From contig NC_039365.1 in NCBI RefSeq assembly GCF_003573695.1, forward strand, positions 84,857,089 to 84,921,088: a DNA stretch of 64,000 bases, given 5' to 3'. A program made the translations under genes and the position numbers. The stretch's first letter is position 1. Each line of letters begins with the position of its first letter. Below, piece after piece: positions 1 to 10,422 of the stretch. Source of the DNA: Papaver somniferum (taxonomy: Eukaryota > Streptophyta > Magnoliopsida > Ranunculales > Papaveraceae). The notes beneath the pieces were generated by a model. It ran no database searches, was not told the DNA's origin, and saw only the letters and a list, made by a program, of their open reading frames with translations.

Positions 1-129
1 CGGGTAAGGGCGATTTAGTATTTTTACACGTGGATCGCATATAGGTGAGCATTTAACCACTCATGAATGAGCCTCGCTCTGCATGGGCCTCGCTCTGATA
101 CCATGAAAAATTACTTTGCTTCAACTCAA

Positions 130-660
130 ACCAATTGGCGATGAGTGGAGTGGCTCATAGAGTTATATGTGTATAAATGCTAGAGGTTTTAGACAATGTG
201 AGACTATTAGCTTAATAGTTATGAGGAAGGATCACATTCACACTTTTATTCTCACACTATCTCACACGCTGGATGTCATTTTTGAGAATAAAAATCAAAC
301 CGTAATGGATTTGAAGCTAATATTTTGGAGATATGTTCTTACCAAGTTCCGCATGCCTACTAAAAATGAGCGTATTCTGAAATATATAACCTCATAATCT
401 ACCGGTCTTAATTTGAATGGCTAAAAATTCGTTGATTTTCAACGGCTCATTTTTAAAGTAGTAGATGTTGGTGTTATACTTCTTGGAATACGCTCATTTT
501 CGGCAGGAACGTAAAGCTTTGTAAGAGAAATATATCCTCAAAATATTAGCTTCAAATTCATTATGGTTTGGTTTATATTCGCAAAAATCACGTCCAACAT
601 GTAGATTAAAAGTGAGGGGTTCCCCAGTAGTTATAAGGAGTGGCTAATAGTTCTAGCAAG
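130..660. repeat. Fold-back (long inverted repeat) element
   Basis: Two arms of roughly 115-120 bp, about 268-382 and 483-605, are imperfect reverse complements separated by about 100 bp. The best shared stretch surrounds TTTGAAGCTAATATTTTG and the outer part ATGAGCGTATTC. Weaker symmetry continues outward: GAGTGGCTCAT near 150 and its complement near 640. This looks like a fold-back MITE downstream of the kinase gene. I found no clear target duplication, so the outer limits are approximate. Confidence 0.6.
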
Positions 661-999
661 CACTATTTTTTCTTTTATGAAATAAAAAAATGCACTAGAG
701 ACAAGCTTAATGTCAATGGAAAAAAATAAGGTTGTAAAGAAGGTAAACATAACTTGTGAGTTGTTCCATATAGTCATGTGGCAAGCATGACAAGCCTCGT
801 ATATCTTAAAGAAAATCAGTTCAATTTGCATACCAATTTTGGTATGCATAAGGTATTTGTAATGTTGTTTATGAACTGATTATGATTGGTTTATACATGC
901 AGTAAAGTATACATTAATACTAGGGCAATGTCTGATTTCAGACTAAGGTTATCTTTCTGATGATTGTGGGGCTGAAATTCCAACAAATATAACTTAATA

Positions 1000-1463
1000 T
1001 CATAATAACGAGGTACAAATAACTACACAGGAAACATCCAACAGCAGATGCTTTTCTTTTTACAAATACATATCAAGAAAACAATCCAACAATGAAATGC
1101 CAAAAAGCTACCAAATACAAGTGGAGCCAACAGGAAGCAGCAGCAGACAACACGAGGCGATGACCGGGGACAAGATACAAGCTAACAACAAATAGAAAGA
1201 AAAAAAAGTGATACTGCAGTATCTCTCAGAAATTTACAAGGACCTCTGATGCGCCATGGAAAATGAGGGGATTGAAATAGAACATGAGAAAAACAAAATG
1301 GCCGTTGAAGGGAAAATAAATGCAATTATGTGAATGCCATAAATATTCCACCACCACATCCTGTACGAGTGACTTCAAGTGGACTGATAGAGGGAGCATA
1401 AAAAAACGCCATAATCCAAGAAGAAGGCTTCAAAACAAGGCGAAAAAGACTGGGGAGAGACTT
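1000..1463 (-). other. 3' untranslated region of the LCBK1-type gene (estimated)
   Basis: On the minus strand this follows the kinase stop codon. It has no coding continuity, and is T-rich toward about 1000-1080, as expected of a plant 3' UTR and poly(A) region. The end point is an estimate, as no canonical AATAAA decides it. Between 660 and 1000 I see nothing identifiable. Confidence 0.45.
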
Positions 1464-4400
1464 TTATATGCGTTGGGTGGGAGGACGACCAATAAGTCTG
1501 CACTGTTCAGGAAGCAATGAAGAAATCACTTGCCCGTTTACAGGAAATAATTCCCCATCAATACCACACCCATTACTGGTGTTTTTAATTGGCTTGATTT
1601 TTACTGATTTCACCTGCACATCATGACCAAAAGTATTAACCTTGATTGTAGTGCTCTTACCATACACCACTCTACTTTGCAACCTTTACTTACCATTAAT
1701 CAGAAAAAGAAAAAATCTATTGACCTAATAGCAAAGAGAAAAATGGTATGGATGCGAAGAATGATAGCTACCTTGATATATTCCACATACGGCAACGTAA
1801 GGTGTCGACCAAGCTGCAGACGCAAGAAAAACCTCAACAATCTCAGCCGTCCAGTCCCATGAACCAACAGAAGATCCAAAGTGTTGTCATCGTGCTCAGC
1901 TTTTGGTGCAACTACCTGAGAACTCAAACTCTGGACTGTCTTGCATGAATGGTTGCATATCAGTACACCAAGGAAGTGACCCTTTGTGATGACCCATTTC
2001 TCCTCACATTTGGAAGCAGATTCCTTGTCTATCCCTTCTTCAGCTTCCTCCACCGGCCCTGGAAGCTCAATGGGGTTTTCCACATCCCAGTTGCTCTCAG
2101 CCTCCCATTTTGGTTCCGCATCCCATATTGGACCAGGATCAGACATTGTAGATGAGATATCTTCTTTGTCATTAGTTGCAGCATTTCCCCATGAAGATCT
2201 GGTGGGATCATATGCAGCAGTCATACCTGCCCATCCTTTACTATCTGTTTTGTTTTTTGACCTGGTCCTGGGCCAGTTAGGTGTCGTTGATAGAGGCATC
2301 TGAGGATGAAGAACTTCTTCTCTCTCTGCCGTCGCATTATTGCCTCTTCCACCAGATGACAGACGTTTCGACTTTGGGTCGAGACCGCGTACATAGTCAG
2401 ATGGCTCAGTGCTGGCATGCGTGCTGCCAGTTGTGTCCAAGTCTCCTGACATCCGACTAGGGGTCATCATTGAATCAATACTCGATAAACTAGAAGCTCT
2501 TGGGAACCCTTCTTTGCTTGATCTCCTCATAATATCTGTGTAGAGGTCTGACATATCCAGTGGTTCACGATCTGCTGAGACTTTTCCCTCACTGTCCTCT
2601 TTTAATGCGGGTAGGTACTCCACTTCAAAGCTGTACTTTGGCAAGCATAAGAACTTCAGGACACCAGCAACAAAATAGCGAAGCGGTCCAAAACGCTTCT
2701 GATACTTCTCTGAAAGTTCCAATACTGAAAAAGAGGTATGGAAAATATAAATACTCGTCGTTTAAAGAAATTTCACAAGAGTCATTGCGTATATAAAAAC
2801 CCAGCTCAACCATGAGTGAGTGCCAAGTAATACAAGTTTCCATAGGCATGGCAAAAGAGTCGGGCAAAAGATTTACAAGGAAGCAATGACTAGGTATTCA
2901 AGAGCTCCACTGAAGGTTCTTGTGAGTAAGCGAATATTTCGAGTAAATGCCATCTTTCTATATCAAATTTGATTCTTTAAATTCTATCAATCTCTACAAG
3001 TGAGTAAAAACTAGCAGATTTTAAATCAAGTACTTTGAACCCTATGATGCATACCAAAAGGCAAGCTTGTATATCATGGGCCTCAGGACTTCAGCACATT
3101 AACTAACAATATCCTTAAAAAAAGGCGTGTCTACTAGGCGTGTTCTCCTTAATAAAAACTTACCATCACTAACAAAACCGAAGTATGACACTGTCATTCC
3201 AAAGTGAATAACACCAGTTTGTATCCACTCGTCGGCAAAAACATCTGTAGGTGTAAGACCACCCTGAAACCAACAAATAAGAACTTGCATAAGAGTTGTG
3301 CGTAACATCCAATAGCAACTGGCTACTGTGTACCTAACTGAAAATGCAACTTTAGTAATGACTGCAAAGACGAACCAAAAGATAACTAGTACGTAGCACA
3401 TTCAGATGCATGTGACCACATTAGAAGCTTAAAAACATATAATATAATGTTTGTAGCAGCACATGTACTTCTATTCTCTTCATTTTTCCACATTAAGATC
3501 GATATGGGTCACAGGCCATCACAACATGTAAGAGTTAACAACCCCTTATACCTCTTGGATTAATGAACATGCAGTGTGGTTATTTTTCCTTCAGACAAGC
3601 AAAATGTATTACAATCAAGCCCAGACCAGTTTCTTTTGAGGTTTAGCAATTGGGTGAAGGGCACTCATGTAGATTTGGCTCAGTCACTTTAAGGATATAA
3701 CCATCCAAGACCCTGAGTCTTATATATGAGGGAGGATCAGTTGTAGTTTGTTACTACACAAACAGGACATCAAATAATAAATAAATTTACGCAAAAAGTA
3801 ACAATAATTAAAAGACCAGAACACCTGATTTGATCAGATATTAGATCATCAAAACACAGCCGCCAGCACAACCAGATTGATTTGGTGAATTGTTTCTAAG
3901 CAAAGATGCTTATACATAACTGTAACTTCAAGTAGCTCTACAATAATGTTCATACGGTAAGCCAACCTGACTTGATTCCACTTGAAACTATGGCTCAGCC
4001 ACTTGTATCTAAATTATTGTCAACTTAGTGACTTTAAAAGCCAGTAAGAAGCTACCACAAAAAGACAGTTCACCTTATGCCAGACCCAATAATGAATACT
4101 AACTGAACAGTTAAAAGAAGACAGCTGAAGATCTATACAAGCATAACTGGAACAAATAGGGGTAGGATATTACAATTTACAGGTGAAATGAAGGAGGAAA
4201 ATGATTTCTATTCTTAATATTACTATTAAGTATTTATCAGATTATTAGCAATAATTATAGGCTATTATGTAGATCTTATGACTGGCATGTCGAATTCCAA
4301 ATAGTTTAAGGATTGAGACCAAAAGTTTATTTATGCAACTAGTGGTTAGAACTTCTTATAAATAAAATAAGCTTGTGTACTCTTATTTAAGCAGCAATCA

Positions 4401-7009
4401 ACTATTTTTGAATGACATTAGGTTCAGTTTCTGCCTAGGACTCACTTGAATCTAAGTTTTTGGTTGAAGTTAAATCAACTGAGCAACTTCATCTCCTGAG
4501 CTATTTTGCATTATAAGATTATCGATACATCGTAGAGAGTCGTGGGACATGAATGTCGAACAATATATTTGCACTCTACTAAATTACTTGGCACTGAGAG
4601 TTTTAGAAGTAAAGAGCGCCTAAGATAACAACATATACACCATGACCATCAACACATTTCTCATTACTATACTTTTTTTAAGATCAGAATAGAATAGCAA
4701 CAGTAGAGAGTTAGGCGCTAATGATGATACAAAGAAATTCTAGCTTACCTTCACAATAGCTAAAGCAGCAGATATCGGATCTCTTACTCCCAGTACTGTC
4801 CAAACTAGTGAATTATCTGAACCAGCAGGAATAATGCCTATCGGAATTGAAATTGCTTCCTTTGGGTCATTCCTACTGAGTAGACCATTCAGAACCTACA
4901 CAGAGAGAAGTCATAAATATAACCACATGTGATATATGTTTACAGTTTACATAAACATTCTAAACTAGTGTAGTTTTGAATGTCAAAAAAATAGAAGAAA
5001 GATAGAGACCAACCTCGTTAACAATTCCATCACCTCCAACACATATAATACCTGACGAAGATAAAAGAAATATAGGATAAGATAAACACCTATGTGGTCA
5101 GAACGCCATAAATAACCTAAATAGTTTGAGGGACATAAAACTGTACCATCGGGACATGTAGTGAAGTCAACACTTGAAGCCAGTTTTCTAGCATGACCAG
5201 CTGATGTTGTTTTGACTACTTCCATGTTGAACCCTGCAAGCTATCACCATTGCAACTCAAAAATAAGTTACAAAATGGATAACCATTAAAAGGTCAAAAG
5301 AAGAGAATCTCACAATAACATTTATCTCGTAATAGTAGTGCCCCCCTAAGAGGATAGGAGTACACCCAGCAATCCTTGAAACCCGTAAAGGAGATAAATC
5401 CATAGTAGAGCTCGATGGTGGTGTTGATAGGATAGACAAAGGCAACAAAAACAAACCAGGTATATGGGAGAACCGGAACTATATTTCTATTATTTTCCTG
5501 ATCAGTCACCAAATGAGTACACTATAGAATCACTTCCTTTCAAAGTCGGCGGCGGCATACTTGTGAAGAATAACTTAGGTTCCCTTTATGGGTGATATTG
5601 ACTTTATATATAGTGAACGATGCTGAGTAATATAAAGAAAATTCATGGTCACGTCGATGATATGTGGTCCAGAATGGAATAATAAGCATAGAATCTGATA
5701 CCAGTCCATCAGACAACGTCACTGCTTGAAAAGCAAAGGTTATATCCTCTTTCAGATGTGGTGTTGTATGCATCAAGATATGACTAGAAACGTAACTAGT
5801 TAACAAAAGATGGCCCCATCTTGTGAAGCGGAACCTATAGTACTCTAGAGACCATATGAACCGTATATTTTATATTAAAAACAGTTACGGATTTTGTCTG
5901 TGGAAAGGCACACCGCCTTATAAAAAAAGAGGATAATCCATCTATAAAGTCCCATTAAAATTAAAAAGAAGAGAGCCAGTCATGCAAGTGATGTTTTATG
6001 AAGTGAATCTTTGTTAGTAATGCGGAACATGACATGAATGACGGAGATTTTAATCGCTGATATAAAAATGACTAGATGCATCAGAAGAGAAGCCACCAAC
6101 CTTAAATATGGGTTCCACCTTTTCATGAAAGACTTTACTCGAACGACCGCGTCCAGACCGTGGATTTAATATCACGAGCATTCTTGGTGGACTTTTGCAT
6201 TTGATATATTCAAGAGGAAAATCACTGATCATTATGTTAGACGACTCCTCCTTAGAGTTAACCAAGGGATGAGGTAAACAATTCACAAAACACTGCTGAT
6301 CTGCAAATCCAGTAACCCACTGATGGGCTTCTTCTGGGCTATTAACCAAGAAACGGAAGTCCTTTCGACTTCTTCGGGGTTTTATAAAACATGAAAGACC
6401 ACATGATCCCTTTTTTATTGGGTAAGAGTGCACGGTGAGATGTCTGATGCCTACACAATACGAAACCTACCATACCATAGCAATATTAAGAGCAAATCAG
6501 GTTATTTCAACCAATGAACCAGAATAATAATCTTGAAAAGGTGGAAAAACAGTGGCTGCAAAAAAACTTACAGAAACTACATCCTCCAGGCGAAGCACAT
6601 GAGATCCCCAAATCAGTGCCTTACTGGTAAGTTTAGCATCCACTGCATCTTGGTTTGTGATTTCGGTGGATGTTTGAAAGTTACTTGTACTGGTGGTTCT
6701 CTTTTCCAAGGCTAGCTTCCCAGAGAAGACTTCATAACCCAATAAATCAGACTGTTCATCTCCAATGTCAATCCTGTGGTCTTGAGATTTCACTTTCTCT
6801 GGATCACCAATGGAAACATTAACCTCATTTTGTTTTGTAGACTTGACTTTACTACGTTTTTCTGGAAAGACAACTGGGGAGGAGTGCTGTCCAGTTGCTA
6901 TCTGGGAACACCTGCTGCTAAGACGACGGAGAGACTGTTGCGGCATCACTCTCAATGAATTAATATTCTCGGGAAGATTGAGACTCTTCTGCATATTTTG
7001 TCCAAACAT
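1464..7009 (-). CDS. LCBK1: Sphingoid long-chain base kinase (LCBK1 type)
   Basis: The product should phosphorylate sphingoid long-chain bases such as sphingosine and phytosphingosine with ATP. I recognise it from close similarity to Arabidopsis LCBK1. Coding exons, in transcription order: 6572-7009, 6101-6466, 5147-5240, 5014-5051, 4749-4895, 3164-3263, 1772-2724, 1464-1613. All introns are GT-AG and all phases join, giving about 761 residues, close to the Arabidopsis length as I recall it. The diacylglycerol/lipid kinase catalytic domain starts near residue 238 with ILNPRSGRGRS. The nucleotide-loop motif GGDG is at about 305-308, encoded by the 38 bp exon. GIIPAGSDNSLVWTVLG follows. A long hydrophilic Ser/Pro-rich insert (about residues 420-600) precedes a conserved C-terminus containing CGIDGE. 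The start at 7009 is the first ATG after the 5' UTR intron; 6994 is an in-frame alternative. No frameshift or stop was seen. Confidence 0.93.
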
Positions 7010-8385
7010 AAGCCTAACCAAAATCTACAAACCACAATACTATCGGTGACAATATGGGCCTCATACAGGCTAGATATAAAGAACTAGCCGACCCACACTA
7101 CTCAATCTGCATACCTGCAAATTGTATTTTTTCCAGAAGGTTAAACTATATGATATTGAAGAAAAGAAAAGGATCATCACATTAGTTCAATATGCAAGAC
7201 ATAAAAGATACTGGATAAAGTCAGTGCAAGAAAATGATTACAATTTTCCGCCGAAGTCCTCAATTGAAGATGGGTATATTCTGTCTAGAACGTCAGACTA
7301 AACTAAGATTTTCTAAGCAATAATCTTGTAAGGCAGAAAAACATGAACACCAACACACTGGAAGCTAATCTTAAATTACCTATTGGATAATACAAAAGTA
7401 TTATTATTCATCCCCAATGGTCATTCGCCTCTATTCTTACTCTCTGGTGAAGCTCTTACATTTATTATAGAACAGGTTATCGCACTTACGACTAATCTGC
7501 GATCATATCAAAGATAAATAGTAGAATAAAATGAAGTGTTTTGAACCATTTTAGTAACCCAACAAGAGCCGTCATTCTTTATAATATCGACATACATAGA
7601 AACTCCGGATTAATTAAACAAAACGTTATTGAATACCCATCACCCAAATATGCAGCTTTTGTTTTAGTTAACGGTGACCTGTTCCATTTCTAAGTCTAAT
7701 TTGAAATTATTTCCCCAATTAAGGAAATCTCGGCTAAGAAAATGTAAAAAACTCTCTAATTACAAGCTCAATTGCAAGAAAACTGAAGTGTATAAGTTCT
7801 TTTACTCCTACATTAAAATTCCGAAATATCAAGATGAAATTCACTAACATCCTGAAGTGATAATTAAAAAGATAAATCAATTTTCAGACGAAAACATAAA
7901 ATGGTCAAATTCCTTTATCAAAACAAAACCTAACAAAATCACAATAATCAATTGAACACAACTAGATCTTTTAAAACCCAGAGCTCAAAAACAACCAAAA
8001 TAAATAAATAAATCTTGTTCAGATCATGCACATAGATTAGATAAACAAACATAAATTGAAACCTAAAGAAAACAGAATAAAAAAGAGATTCGAACCTTGA
8101 CAAGGTTGGTGATCTGCTAAATAAATCCTAGGTAAAATCTGGTGTGTGTAATCCAATGCCCCAAAGAGAAACCCTAGATAAAATATTGATACAGAGGGGA
8201 TGTACGAACACTAATTACCATACACCAAACAAGAAATTTTAATAGAAATGCGTGTCGGACAGGAAGCGGCGATGTTTTAAGGGGAAAAAATAAAGAAAGG
8301 CGAGGATGATAATTGGAAGAGACGTTGGGTCGAAAGAGAGAGGTTTAGAGAGCCAGAAATTAAGAAAGTGAAGGAAAAATAGTGA
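7010..8385 (-). other. 5' UTR of LCBK1 with a 5' UTR intron
   Basis: On the minus strand an acceptor ending TTTGTAG at 7025 precedes the coding exon. A donor reading TCAAG|GTTCG sits at 8096/8095. This implies a non-coding first exon at about 8096-8385 and a leader intron of about 1.07 kb. The exon is rich in CT runs, as plant leaders often are. The transcription start is inferred, not seen. Confidence 0.55.
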
Positions 8386-8503
8386 AAACAAAACGATAAA
8401 CAAAAAGACTACTAGTATATTTTACACAAAAAAAAAATGAAAAGGATTGGAAGTACTCCATAGTCTATATGCGTAGTAGGGTCACAGTGATGCTATTCAA
8501 AAG
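8386..8503 (-). promoter_or_regulatory. Likely core promoter of LCBK1
   Basis: On the minus strand a TATA-like AAAATATAC lies at about 8416-8424, upstream of the CT-rich leader. Only about 80 bp separate it from the terminal inverted repeat of a large transposon at 8504, so the more distal promoter has been displaced by about 8.5 kb. The TATA assignment is inference from position and composition. Confidence 0.4.
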
Positions 8504-8556
8504 AAGGCTTATTGGGGGCGTCACGCTCTACTCGAGGGGCGTCACCTAATAAAATA
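8504..8556 (+). repeat. Left terminal inverted repeat of the MULE
   Basis: It pairs imperfectly with 16912-16965 on the opposite strand. Shared blocks are AAGGCT, ATTGGGG, TCAC, GAGGGGC and TCAC. From here to 8688 the sequence is AT-rich with no gene. Confidence 0.75.
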
Positions 8557-8833
8557 AAAATGGGTCATCCATAAATAATATCAAAAACCTTTTATTTCAA
8601 ATAATTTTGTAATGACCAAACAACCTTTGTTTAGCTAATTTTAGTTTAGTTTAATTATTATCTAATCTAATTAGATTAAGAAGATGAATTTTGTTATCAA
8701 GGAAATACCACTTGGTCCTAAGAATAATATATTAGAGAGAGTCTAATCCAATTGACCTAGTCAATTGTCTGTTTGGTCCTATTTAGTAATATAAATTATA
8801 CTTTGGTCCTAAAAATTATAGTTTGGTCCTGGG

Positions 8834-8914
8834 GTGATGTCATGGATGATGTAAATGTCATCTTATAGTGGTAAAAATACTCTTTTGGGACCATTACATC
8901 ATCCATGACGTCAC
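8834..8914. repeat. 21 bp inverted repeat (stem-loop)
   Basis: The arms at 8834-8854 and 8894-8914 are reverse complements with one mismatch, around a 39 bp spacer. Each arm contains TGACGTCA or TGATGTCA, resembling the core bound by plant bZIP factors. Confidence 0.75.
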
Positions 8915-9175
8915 CATATGATATATATAGTCAATTATCAAGAGAGAAGATATTATTTTTAGATTTATTTTCTCTCACCTCCATATTTTCAGATCTACTT
9001 TCTCTCTCCTCTTTTTTCTTCTCATGCTGCTGCATAGACAATGAAGATTGTGTGAGTTCTAGGGTTTTGATTTTGCAGAGATGATGAATAGGATTTGCAG
9101 AGATGATAAACGTCATGAGTATATCAAGATGATGAACAAGACGACGATTTTTTGATAAAGATTTTGTGTTTTCTC

Positions 9176-9490
9176 CCTGTTTTGATGTTGTTTGTGGTTG
9201 AAGATGATGATGAACACGATGAAGATGATGAAAACGATGAAGATTTATGTTCTTCTTCGTCACTGTTGCTGCTACTATTGAAGATGATGAATTTGATGAA
9301 GTTCATTCTTGAAATGAACTCTGTTTTTCTCCATGTTTTGATGCTGTTGTGGTTCAAGATGATGATGAACACGATGAAGATGATGAAAACGACGAAGATT
9401 TATGTTCTTCTTCGTCACTGCTGCTAAAACTGTTGAAGATGATGAATTTGATGAACTTCATTCTTGAAATGAACTCTGTTTTCTTTAGAA
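9176..9490. repeat. Two-copy tandem duplication, about 155 bp period
   Basis: AAGATGATGATGAACACGAT occurs at 9201 and again at 9356. The following 120 bp match closely, ending each time in a GTTCATTCTTGAAATGAAC palindrome. The open frames here are low-complexity products of GAT/GAA triplets, so I do not call a gene. From 9490 to 9735 the sequence is more of the same triplet-rich DNA. Confidence 0.75.
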
Positions 9491-9734
9491 GATGATGATG
9501 CAAACGAATGAAGATGATGAAGATCTTGATTTTGATGATAAAGATCTTGTTATTGACGATGATAAAGATGACGATGATTTTGATTTTGATGTGGAAGATC
9601 TTGATTTTGTTGTTGAAGATCTTTGTTACTGATGTTTGCTGCTCGTGTTAAAGATGAATTTCTGCTGCTGTTGAAGACGATGATGTTTTGCTGCTGCTGT
9701 TGAAGACGGAGAAGAATATGAAGTTGATGATGCT

Positions 9735-10185
9735 GCAGTTCATTTTTACGAATGAACTCTATTTTTATCAGTAGTTCATTTCTGTAATGAACTCTGGTTT
9801 ATGTAGGTTTTTATCAGCAGTTCATTCTGATGAATGAACTCTGGTTTGTATAGGTTTTTATCAGGAGTTCATTTCTGGAATGAACTCTGGTTTATATGTT
9901 TTTTTATCAGGAGTTCATTTTCTGAAATGAACTCTATTTTTTTTAGGTTTTTATATGGAGTTCATTTCTGGAATGAACTCTGTTTTTTTAGGTTTTTATA
10001 TGGAGTTCAATTCTGGAATGAACTCTGTTTTTTTAGGTTTTTATATGGAGTTCATTTCTGGAATGAACTCTGTTTTTTTAGGTTTTTATATGGAGTTCAT
10101 TTCTGGAATGAACTCTGGTTTTTTAGGTGATTTCTGAAAAAATAAGTAGAAATTAACAGGAGTTCATTTTGAAGAATGAACTGCT
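9735..10185. repeat. Array of about ten hairpin units, 45 bp period
   Basis: Each unit has inverted arms GAGTTCATT and AATGAACTC around a five-base loop, followed by a T-rich spacer ending TTTTTATATG. Copies start near 9737, 9773, 9819, 9864, 9911, 9957, 10003, 10049, 10091 and 10159; those from 9957 to 10091 are almost identical. Two more palindromes lie at about 9301 and 9458. Because 45 is a multiple of three, two reading frames stay open; I regard those as side effects. Confidence 0.85.
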
Positions 10186-10422
10186 ACAAAAAAAAAAACA
10201 CGGAAGAGTATTTTTGTCCAGTTAAATATTTTTAAATAATTATGGACCAAACAGTAAAGGCGTTTGACCAAAGGACTAAACAGACACGGGCCCACCTAAA
10301 AAAGGACCAAACGATATTTTTCCCTTTTGTTATATACTTGTGAATTCTGGGACAAAGTTTTTGTGGGAAGAAAAACTAGAAAAAAGAAAACTTTTGGAGA
10401 TTTTTTGATTCACTCAACCAAA

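Larger units (their letters stand above)
8698..10324. mobile_element. Nested 1.63 kb non-autonomous Mutator-type element
   Basis: An exact 9 bp direct repeat TTTTGTTAT flanks it (8689-8697 and 10325-10333). The ends are weakly inverted: the left runs to CTTGGTCCT and the right end, read inward, begins GGGAAAAATATCGTTTGGTCC. Copies of TTTGGTCC or its complement recur near both ends. It encodes no recognisable protein. It holds a 21 bp inverted repeat, a 155 bp tandem duplication rich in GATGAA codons, and an array of 45 bp hairpin units. Assignment to Mutator rests on the duplication length and its location, not on a transposase. Confidence 0.7.

Noticed and set aside
1748..2418. Plus-strand open frames opposite LCBK1
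   Set aside because: Shadows of the long seventh coding exon; no family resemblance.
9152..10137. Open frames of 60-98 codons over the triplet-rich and hairpin repeats
   Set aside because: They arise from GAT/GAA triplets and a 45 bp repeat that keeps two frames open at once; no codon or domain signal.
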